From Siphonodentalium dalli (taxonomy: Eukaryota > Mollusca > Scaphopoda > Gadilida > Siphonodentaliidae): 64,000 nucleotides of DNA. Positions 55,965 to 64,000 of this stretch are shown piece after piece. The stretch is taken from contig CP136064.1 in NCBI GenBank assembly GCA_032622095.1, positions 260,999,863 through 261,063,862 of the forward strand, given 5' to 3'. The stretch's first letter is position 1, and each line of letters opens with the position of its first letter. The position numbers and the translations under genes were made by a program. The notes below the pieces were generated by a model. It saw only the letters and a list, made by a program, of their open reading frames with translations. It had not been told where the DNA came from and made no database searches.

Positions 55965-56819
55965 TAGAGCCCGAAGCCGCCATCACACGCCGCCACCGCC
56001 AGCCATATTGGCCACAAGCCGCCGCCAGCCATATTATTTCTAACGCCAGCCACATTTAAAAATCTCCGCCGCCGGAATTGTAAAATGGCTGAGCCGTGTG
56101 CATGGGCTTATATGTCAAGCACAAACTGTACTGTGAATCGCAAAGAACTAAACCGCATTGCCTAATATTGGCATACTCGCATGGACACGGCATGGTTGTT
56201 ATATTATCAGAACACCTGGCCCCTTAATGTGGAATAGACTATCCCAATGCATGCTTTCATATAACTGAGTGGGCGCATCCATTCGGTATTGAACGGGTTA
56301 AAATATAAATTGTTTATATCGACAATACCCAGTCTCAGACATCACTGGCATTTGTCAATATATACACATAAGAATAGAAAATAGTTTGAAATATTATATA
56401 TCATTACTATCGGGTTCATCATTCAATGATGCATTCATATATCGCAAGATGCCAGTGATGATAGCAGTCTGAAGTCGACAGAAGTCCCAATGTAACTGCT
56501 TATACCTATTAGATGGGGAAACTACATAGTATATCCATGCCAGTCCTTCGTGAATTTTCGCCATAATGGAAAAGCCCAACATCAAAAGATTACGTGTGGT
56601 CTGGAATGCTACGGATTCACCACAAACGCTAAAAAAAACGGCGTCTATAACCGGTAACAGGGGATTAGGAACATTTCGGAAACGATAACATCTCAGCCGG
56701 CTGAGCCGCCATATTTCGTCAGCCACGAACGTCGTGACTGAGCCGGCTTAGCTAGCTAACCAGCCACGAAAATCGGTTGAGCCAGCCATGAAAACTATTT
56801 GTCGTGGCTTCGGGGTCTA
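55965..56819. mobile_element. hAT-like non-autonomous element
   Basis: Ends TAGAGCCCGAAGCC and GGCTTCGGGGTCTA; flanks CATACGGG and CATACAGG match at 7 of 8. Many GCCAGCCA-type subterminal repeats at both ends. A 110-residue minus frame (56394-56726) lies inside; it is not recognisable as a transposase. Confidence 0.75.
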
Positions 56820-57156
56820 CATACAGGCATAGTGTATTCTAATAAATATAAACTCAAAGAGTATAATTATGCTCATAATACTTAGCTTTCTGTTTTTCAA
56901 ATAAGCATTCCAGCAATGTGTTATACTAATTTTGAGCTATTCAATTCAAGGTCTGCATCTTTGGTGCTATGAAAGTTGCTTCTATGCTAATATTTGGAAT
57001 ATACTGTTTCACATTTTATTCCACATATAGATTGCAAACAAAATAAACAGAAGAAACCTTCTGTGAGGCATTTATTAAAGCAACAGAGCTCCTGATTCTA
57101 TTAAATCTATTCATTATATTATATATTGTTTATCATTGGATATAAGGTTTTGCACC

Positions 57157-57790
57157 TGTCCGTCCATCTGTCTGTGCGTGCATCCGTACTTCCATCCGAT
57201 GTCTGTTCATGTCATAACTTGAACAGTAGTACTTGGATCTCGATGAAATTAGGTATGGATGTTCACTACTATGATGACATTGAATAGAGGGTTCCATCGT
57301 TTTGTTTGGATTTTCCATTCTAGAGTTATTCATCTTTGTTTATCTGGAAATGTTGCTTTTTGGTCCGTCTGGTGTCTGTTCATGTCATAACTTTAACAGT
57401 TGTGCTGGGATCTCAATGAAATTTGGTATGGATGTTCACTACTATGAGGACATTAAATAGAGGGTTCCATCGTTTTGTTTGGATTTCCATTCTAGAGTTA
57501 TTCATCTTTGTTTATCTGGAAATGTTGGCTTTTTGGTCCATCTTGTGTCTGTTCATGTCGTAACTTCAACAGTTGTGCTGGGATCTCAATGAAATTTGGT
57601 ATGGATGTTCACTACTATGAGGACATTAAATAGAGGGTTCCATCGTTTTGTTCGGATTTTCCATTCTAGAGTTATACATCTTTGTTTACCTGGAAATGTT
57701 GGCTTTTTGTTCCGTCTGGTGTCTGTTCATGTCGTAACTTCAACAGTTCTGCTGGGATCTCAATGAAATTTGGTATGGATGTTCACCAAA
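57157..57790. repeat. 173-bp tandem repeat, about 3.5 copies
   Basis: GTCTGTTCATGTC(A/G)TAACTT recurs at 57201, 57374, 57547 and 57721. Unit text includes AAATTTGGTATGGATGTTCA and TTCCATTCTAGAGTTATTCA. Inverted single-copy relative at 6290-6420. Confidence 0.75.
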
Positions 57791-58263
57791 GTGTGGCAAT
57801 TGTATACAAAATGTATTAACCTTGTCCACTAAATTCAATTCGAGCAGTTTTAGCATTGTTCAAACAATTACATTCTTGATGACATGTATGGGCCTAAGGG
57901 GGTCCACGGTTATTTCAGGCAATTGTTTTACAAGTATCCATCAAAGTCATGTGAACAGAATATATTTGACTTCTGAGTCGGGACCCATTTTCAGGCTTGA
58001 CCTGAGTTGAGGGATATCTCAATGTGCCATTCCGATCGACACATCACCATTTTATTTTGATAAGATATCATAATTTGTTCACACTCTGAATCAATCTCAT
58101 AATTTGAGCAATGAACACTTATACCGAGTTTGTGTCTTCATAAATCTGATTTATATTAATTAAAATGAGAATTTTCTCACTGAAACAGACTGAAACATAA
58201 TATTGTCAAGATTCAAAACTGTAAAATGGTGGAGAAAGGGTATAAAATCAGATCATTCAGCTT

Positions 58264-58440
58264 TAACCCTTCCATGACTGGAGCTTTCTGAAACTTAGCG
58301 AAAACCCTGTGCCAATGCATTCTCTTATATATGTGAGTCTCCCATAGGGAGCCTCGCATATATAAGAGAATGCATTGGCATAACAATATTACCTTGACCT
58401 TGTAAGCCAGTGAATTCTCAAATATATGCGACATAGTTTT
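58264..58440. repeat. TTAA MITE relative, right part lost
   Basis: TTAACCCTTCCATGACTGGA, then the palindrome GTGCCAATGCATTCTCTTAT at 58311-58380 and the start of a second one. Same design as 41590-41760. Confidence 0.58.
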
Positions 58441-59552
58441 GTGAAATCTATAGTCATCACTCCCCGTCCGTCCATCCGTCCGTCAACAATTCTTTAAACA
58501 TCTTTCTCCAGAACTATAAGAGTGAATGGGTTCATATTTGTTAAGGATGTTCATGTTTGATCCGATATAAGTCCACTCATCGAAGGACCTAGAGATCCAT
58601 TGGTTTAGTTAAATAAATTAACCTGGCTGAGTGGTGGTTAACAAAACACTCTTACACACAAACATACTGGTTGAACCCAGCCCATGCAGCTTTGTGAAAC
58701 CCGCTGCTCTACAAGAAAAACTATTTGTGCTGTTTATTTCAATTTTGGTATGTATAGATTCCTAGGATCATGCAGTAGTTTGATATCTTATCAGTTTATA
58801 AAGGTGTTATAATGTTATCCTTTTGTCGATGTAATGAGGTTTATAGCAATTACTAGTATATTGGTAGCATATCTCTATATGATACGGTATGCCATGGATG
58901 ATGATGACAAAGCCTTCCATAAAGCTTGTTGTTACCTTAAATTTGGGGAATAATAATGGTCCTGTATCTCTTGACATGGTTTAAATTATTATGGAATCAT
59001 AATGGGTCGAAATAAAATAAAATTCAGTTCTTGTAAAATTTTATAAGGTAAGTTGATGAGATGTTTAAGGTTGTTTTTAATTATGCACTCAGACCCGATA
59101 GTCTTGTGATTGAGCGACTCCACAGTCATTGACTGTCTTGTATTTAGACAGGCCTATTAGTACTGATTTGGATATATTATGATACCTTATATTATAGGGA
59201 CTGAAGTCTCATTTGGTGAGTTATATGGAATTCATGAATATTCAAAAGCTTCATATATGGAATGCTACTCCAGAACTTTGACCTGTAGCAGTGAATGGAT
59301 CCAATATGGTAGTGACTCGGTTATTAAAGGTCCACTTAATTTTCGAGTCGCCAATTTTTTTTTTTATAGTGATTTGATATACGATTTTAATAACAATCTA
59401 TGCCATAAAATATGATTAAAATACTATGATTCATCACTATTTGAAACATCTGTGTCTCAGAAGATGCCCACAGAGAAATAGAAAACTGATTAAATAATAG
59501 AATGATGTTATAATTATGCAGGGGTATTGTGCAGCATTGTGAATAATTATAC
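58441..59552. other. Region with nothing recognised
   Basis: A CCGTCCGTCCATCCGTCCGTC run at 58462-58482 is followed by AT-rich DNA with no conserved coding pattern. Confidence 0.35.
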
Positions 59553-59963
59553 ATGAAGTGCAAGTGTGAAATAATACCTTTTAATAATACAGCAATAGAA
59601 ATACACGATGTTGTCAATAGGTTGGTTTGGATTCAAGTGGTGGGTTTCCGTCAGCCTCGTCATCTCGTGAACTTCCGGCTATCTTCGGGCATCCTCGGTG
59701 GTCTCCGGATTCTCCCGTATCTTCGCTCCAATATCGCTATATTGGAGCCGTTTGCCGAGAAGTATCTATTTGATACAGGTTTTACTCTACCAGGCCTAAC
59801 TATTAAAACCCATAAATACAACACTCTTCCCCATTTTAATAAAAAGAACGACCAACCTACTCTAAAATTCAGGGAAGGTGGATATACAAATACCTCTTGG
59901 CCCAAAATGAGGCAGCAAAGTTCTCAGAGACATGGTTACCACCTCTCTGAGACCTCTCAATGA
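59553..59963 (+). CDS. Unrecognised ORF, possibly a transposon remnant or chance
   Basis: 136 residues; no domain recognised. The middle (NFRLSSGILGGLRILPYLRS) is mildly hydrophobic and the C-terminal third is Gln/Ser/Lys-rich. No splice context or neighbour supports it as a gene. The text around 59680-59770 contains an internal inverted motif (CCAATATCGCTATATTGG), which argues for repeat DNA. Reported only because it is one of the longer frames in this stretch. Confidence 0.15.
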   Translation: MKCKCEIIPFNNTAIEIHDVVNRLVWIQVVGFRQPRHLVNFRLSSGILGGLRILPYLRSNIAILEPFAEKYLFDTGFTLPGLTIKTHKYNTLPHFNKKNDQPTLKFREGGYTNTSWPKMRQQSSQRHGYHLSETSQ

Positions 59964-60663
59964 ACACCGCTCTGATGGGTTCCAAAAACCCCTGTTACGA
60001 ACCCACGAGCCAAAACAGGGTTACTTGCTTGTGTTAAACCCTTAACAAATTCTAGCTAAATGAATTTTGAACTACAGAATTTTGAAATTCAATCGTAGGA
60101 TCAGGTAATTTTATTACCATCAGCTGATAGTAATAAAAGGTACGAGTAATTGTCACGAGATATTTTGAATCTGGCATAGTTTTCGTGTGCTGAGATTTCT
60201 CTCGTGTCGGTGTGTTTTGCGTCAAAAGGACAGCAGTCCTCTTCATCGGGAAATTGTCAAATCAACTAATGGCTCTGTATGAGATAAGCTCTAACGTATG
60301 TCATTTGACTTATTTCTTGCTAAGTTTAATTTGATATATTTCCCCGATCCGCATCATATATTCAATTTAACCCCATATATTCAGACTGCAGCTGCAGTCT
60401 AACCATCTTCAATATTTATGCGATTATTCAAACATTATCGTGGACCATTGATGAGAGTTAGCAAACTCTCATAAACTTCCCCTTGGGTAGGCCCATCTCT
60501 GAGATGGTCTATTATACAGCTTATGCTTGCGATGTTTTGATATTTTGTTTTATTTTAGAGTTATTGTTCTTCGTTAAATGTTACTGTTAACGATTCTTGA
60601 GTTCTCACAATTGGATGATGACAATACGATTGGAAACCATTTTGTGAGTGGAAATCATGGAAT

Positions 60664-61245
60664 GTGTTTCAAATATATATACATTCCCAAACAATGTATT
60701 GTTACCGGAAAGTAGGAATACAACAACTTGTGGATTGGCGGGTGCCTACATATGCCACTAAAAAGAGGGTGCAGACTTTACAACATAAACAACCCCCTAC
60801 TCTCATATCTAATCGGGACCAATGGGTGATAGTGTTAGTTGGCCCTATACTGCTGGGTGATAATGTTATCTTCAGCAACGAGTGCCGACTCCCGTGCACT
60901 TATAATGATACACATACAAATGAAGGCAATGTTAGTGGTGAATTGGAAGAAACACAGAAATTAGTTAATCCCTATTTAATTTCTACCGAACGCCAATCCA
61001 CTAGACACGACACCAGAAAGGTAAATAGAAACATAAGATATAAACAGAAACTCTATGGTAATATTCGAGCCTTGGTCCGTAATCGTTTTCATTATGGTCA
61101 TGTGATTAAACGCTCTTTATTGTCTATTCAGCAGAACAGAATGGAGGTTAGGATAAGGCATACTGTTGTAACTATATTTAAATTAGGCACTCTCGGATCA
61201 ACAGCAAGTTCAGATGTTCATTATGGTTTATCTCAAATTTTGTAA
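60664..61245 (+). CDS. Unrecognised ORF, perhaps a Tc1/mariner-like remnant
   Basis: 193 residues, basic. The segment GDNVIFSNECRLPCTYND is loosely like the VLFSDESRF catalytic block of Tc1-like transposases, with Asp replaced by Asn if so. Neither the other acidic residues nor terminal inverted repeats were found. The C-terminal half (KVNRNIRYKQKLYGNIRALV) is basic. It could equally be a chance frame. Confidence 0.2.
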   Translation: MFQIYIHSQTMYCYRKVGIQQLVDWRVPTYATKKRVQTLQHKQPPTLISNRDQWVIVLVGPILLGDNVIFSNECRLPCTYNDTHTNEGNVSGELEETQKLVNPYLISTERQSTRHDTRKVNRNIRYKQKLYGNIRALVRNRFHYGHVIKRSLLSIQQNRMEVRIRHTVVTIFKLGTLGSTASSDVHYGLSQIL

Positions 61246-61658
61246 ACATTACTTTCTGTTGCTATATATTTCTGTTCTGGCAATATATGAAACTCTCTGC
61301 AATGCAGATGTGCCTTTAACAATAGCATGAGTATTCTCTTCTGAACAGCAGGTCAGAAGAGACAAGATGCTTGTGAGCTTGAGTGATCATTTCAGTATCA
61401 ATCCTACATTTGATGGAAGCCTATATTTAAGGAAGGCTGTCACTATACTTAGATGCAGGAGATTGGGAACGAGAGCAGCAGCTCTGTCCCGTTTGTCTTG
61501 TGTTACACGCCCCTGTTCTGTGTTACGACTGAGTTTTATTGTAACTAGGACTTTTGTTGACACATTGAAATAGTTACTTGGCGCCCATTCTGCTGAATGG
61601 GTGCAATGTTTGAGGTTAGATGCGACCCTGTGCTGGAAAACGCATAATCGCTGGTGGT

Positions 61659-61733
<75 letters not shown>

Positions 61734-62246
61734 TCTGACATTATATGACTCCATTTCCCCTTTTTCCTTTAGGCACAAGGCATCGCGTGAAAACAGCAGT
61801 TGTCACCGAACCAATGCAGCCATTATATATATGTGGAATATAATTGCCGAACAATAATTAATTATTATCCACCATGGTCAAGGAAAAATTAGACAATGAG
61901 GGATATGAGGTATACAAATATACGTCAATTGATTAAATTGACGTCCACAAATCGGCAAAAATTGATTTGGAATGCACAATAATTGTGACGAAATGCTCGT
62001 GGATGTAGTTAACACCATAATTATATGTCGATACATATGTAATTTATCTACATGTGTGCCCAAAAACCAGCTGGCTTTGGTGAATGAAAATTGGTATAAA
62101 AAACAGGCCACATATCTATCATACACTTTTTAATCACTCCATTTACCCCGTTAAAAATAGAAAAAAGTATTTTCCTATGAGATCACAACTTAATTATTGT
62201 CGCGATGGAAGGGTATACGAGGTCCGTGCATTATACATGGAGAGTG
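61246..62246. other. Mostly unrecognised, contains a microsatellite
   Basis: Apart from the (TA)n run at 61661-61730 no repeat family or gene is recognised between the ORF at 60664 and the gag-like frame. Confidence 0.35.
61661..61730. repeat. (TA)n microsatellite
   Basis: About 35 perfect TA repeats. Confidence 0.97.
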
Positions 62247-64000
62247 TTAGTGCAAGAAGCTTTTTGCTTTCTTTCGCCATAACAGTGTGAACATCCATAA
62301 TGACGAAAATGGTGTGATTACAGCCCTGGCTACTAGTTCATTACTAGTGTAACATTTCAATGATTTGTGCAAGACACAGCGAGGACCATTCATTTTGGTT
62401 GACTTTTTGCAAATTTGTTTTTCCTTAGTTTGTTCGACTGTGGTTTCAGTATTTGAACATATTGAAAATATAGAGTTAGTGCGCCTTGTTTCTTTCTTGA
62501 TTACGCAAGGCCCTACTCTGATAACATGTGTTTCTGGCATGTCAGTACTGGACAAACTATTATCACTCTGGTGCGATTCGACAAATTTAGCCGTTTCGGA
62601 TGATTTAGTATTATTTGTGACGTCACACTGTGGTTGCATTTCGAGCGACTGTGTGTCCCACGATTGTGGTGTAGAAATGATCGTTTTGGATTTTAAACAG
62701 AACACGTTACTTGTTTGCAATGAAATTTGCGACAGAGAGCGGAGACACTGATCGGAAATACCACTTAAATTTGATGTATTTGATTGCGATTTCAGCAGAA
62801 ATCGTTCGTTAGATTCTTCGTTATTTAGTGTGTTCGATTGCGATTCCCACCGTAGAAATCGTTCACGAGATTCATCTTTGGATGTATTTGATTTTGATAG
62901 CGATTTCAGCAGAATTCGTTCATTAAATTCATCTTTACTTCTCCCGTTGTTCCATTGAGGAAATGATATGGATTTATCTACAACATGTATATCTCTAGTT
63001 CGCGGCGGACTGTCGTTTTCCGGTTCAAAATAATCACACGATAAATCTATCACATCTTGGTTCGTAATATTGGCATCGCCAAAAGTTACGTTTCGGTTAA
63101 ATTGGTGGAATCGAACATGTTCTATAGCAGCAGCCATAGACTCTGTTGGGGTAGACACTTCTCGAAACTTTAGTTCTTCGACTTGCGGCCGATCATTATC
63201 ACCGAACCTATTCCCCATTTCAATAAGGATTTCCTTGAACGTCATATGCGAACTATTTTCTTCGAGCGACTTGTGATGGTCGAGGGCGGAACCCTCCAGA
63301 CAAGATGACAGTGTAGCTTTACATTCGGCTTTATTCCAACGTTGAAATTCAGCAAATGAACGGAATTCGAAGTCAAACGGCTGCCCAGTTACTTTACCGC
63401 CCTTTGATAATGGTATTTGTGGCGTTATTGAGTTTACTCCATTTATAGATACATCTCGAAAATAATTTTGTCTGGGTCCCGTGTCAGCAGACGCAGGCAT
63501 ATTTTGGGCTGGTTTTGCATTTACCTTCTCGCGCCCGGATGTTACTGAAATTCCACTGATTGTTGGTTCCCGTAATGTGTTTTGGTCAGACCGACGTTGA
63601 AATGTTATGTCAACATCACCCCTTTCTGGCGATGTGGTTAGATTTTCCGTTGTAACAGTTTGGTAACCACCATAAACTTGTCCGTCAGTTCCGCTAATTG
63701 TTATTGGAACATTTTGCATAGGTGGGTTAGTTGGAATTCCGCCAGATGGATATTGTTGCATTGGAACATTCTGAGTAGTAACTAAACTCAGATTGTTGGC
63801 CTGGACCATGATCGGAGGGTTATTTGGTACCTGTATCCGAAGTACTGAAGGATTGATTGTTGTCCCCACGGGGAAACTTTGCCCATTCCCCATTGACTGC
63901 ATCCCGGAAACTGTCTGGGCAGAAGGGATGGCTCCGGCAATCATGTTTGTCGCTACATACATCATTGCCTGATTTAAATAGCCCCCAGGCGGGATTTGAA
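62247..64000 (-). CDS. Retrotransposon gag (capsid)-like protein, 5' end outside the window
   Basis: A 572-residue frame counted from the Met at 63965 stays open back to the window edge, so the true start may lie beyond 64000. Residues 1-190 are Gln/Asn/Pro/Thr-rich. Residues about 195-295 (FRSFAEFQRWNKAECKATL, then MTFKEILIEMGNRFG) have the pattern of the Ty3/Gypsy-type gag capsid region. Residues 342-400 hold three degenerate repeats of about 18-20 residues (ERFLLKSQSNTS type). No CCHC knuckle, protease or RT is seen in the frame or downstream. It may be the gag of an LTR element with pol lost or elsewhere, or a co-opted gag gene. The C-terminal tail (SSLWMFTLLWRKKAKSFLH) looks unrelated to gag. 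No LTR was identified. Confidence 0.6.
   Translation of the reverse strand, partial: QIPPGGYLNQAMMYVATNMIAGAIPSAQTVSGMQSMGNGQSFPVGTTINPSVLRIQVPNNPPIMVQANNLSLVTTQNVPMQQYPSGGIPTNPPMQNVPITISGTDGQVYGGYQTVTTENLTTSPERGDVDITFQRRSDQNTLREPTISGISVTSGREKVNAKPAQNMPASADTGPRQNYFRDVSINGVNSITPQIPLSKGGKVTGQPFDFEFRSFAEFQRWNKAECKATLSSCLEGSALDHHKSLEENSSHMTFKEILIEMGNRFGDNDRPQVEELKFREVSTPTESMAAAIEHVRFHQFNRNVTFGDANITNQDVIDLSCDYFEPENDSPPRTRDIHVVDKSISFPQWNNGRSKDEFNERILLKSLSKSNTSKDESRERFLRWESQSNTLNNEESNERFLLKSQSNTSNLSGISDQCLRSLSQISLQTSNVFCLKSKTIISTPQSWDTQSLEMQPQCDVTNNTKSSETAKFVESHQSDNSLSSTDMPETHVIRVGPCVIKKETRRTNSIFSICSNTETTVEQTKEKQICKKSTKMNGPRCVLHKSLKCYTSNELVARAVITPFSSLWMFTLLWRKKAKSFLH

Noticed and set aside
56394-56726. 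110-residue minus ORF as a gene
   Set aside because: Lies inside a hAT-like element, overlaps its subterminal repeats and shows no recognisable domain.
58622-58690. tRNA-derived SINE promoter (TGGCTGAGTGG and GGTTGAACCCA)
   Set aside because: Box-like words occur at a suitable distance, but no cloverleaf, repeat body, poly(A) tail or second copy was found in the window.
61545-61857. ORFs with long Tyr-Ile runs
   Set aside because: Both are translations of the (TA)n microsatellite.

Overview
This is animal nuclear DNA: AT-rich, with widely spaced short exons, GT-AG introns and a very heavy load of DNA transposons. The mix of hAT, piggyBac-type (TTAA) and DIRS-type elements plus many short hairpin repeats suits a marine invertebrate, probably a lophotrochozoan such as a mollusc. 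That taxon is an inference from style, not something the sequence proves.

Two protein-coding genes can be rebuilt with splice sites and reading phase in full agreement. On the minus strand, a TRAFD1 (FLN29-type) gene runs from its start codon at 44035 to its stop codon at 5907. It has 12 coding exons and a 682-residue product, with TRAF-type zinc fingers at the N terminus, two LPCEFC zinc fingers in the middle and an acidic C terminus. On the plus strand, TIMM10 has exon 1 at 46098-46174 and exon 2 at 52276-52480, giving 93 residues with twin CX3C motifs. The two genes lie head to head, with CCAAT-type boxes and two CACGTG E-boxes just upstream of TIMM10. At the right edge, on the minus strand, is a long open frame (62247 to the window end) with a retrotransposon gag (capsid)-like region, probably incomplete at its 5' side.

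Almost everything else is mobile or repetitive DNA, much of it inside TRAFD1 introns, which cover about 36 kb for 2 kb of coding sequence. Intron 8 (18486-24952) holds a 4.7-kb minisatellite of about 92 copies of a 51-bp unit, and a partial duplicate of exon 9. Intron 9 (8532-18246) holds a three-level nest: a hAT-like element (11134-18161) contains a second hAT-like element (11661-17773), which contains a decayed DIRS-type tyrosine-recombinase retrotransposon (12287-17641). Intron 3 holds a hAT-like element filled with an array of about 18 copies of a 160-bp unit, and another hAT-like element whose target site is a 27-bp tandem repeat. Intron 6 holds a hAT inside a repeat inside a hAT. The TIMM10 intron carries a MITE dimer, a hAT-like element, a TTAA MITE and a piggyBac-like relic with a short acidic ORF.

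Ten hAT-like insertions can be delimited by terminal inverted repeats and 8-bp target duplications (seven perfect, three with one mismatch), and none carries a transposase that I can recognise. From 52.5 to 62.2 kb I see only repeats and two unrecognised ORFs.
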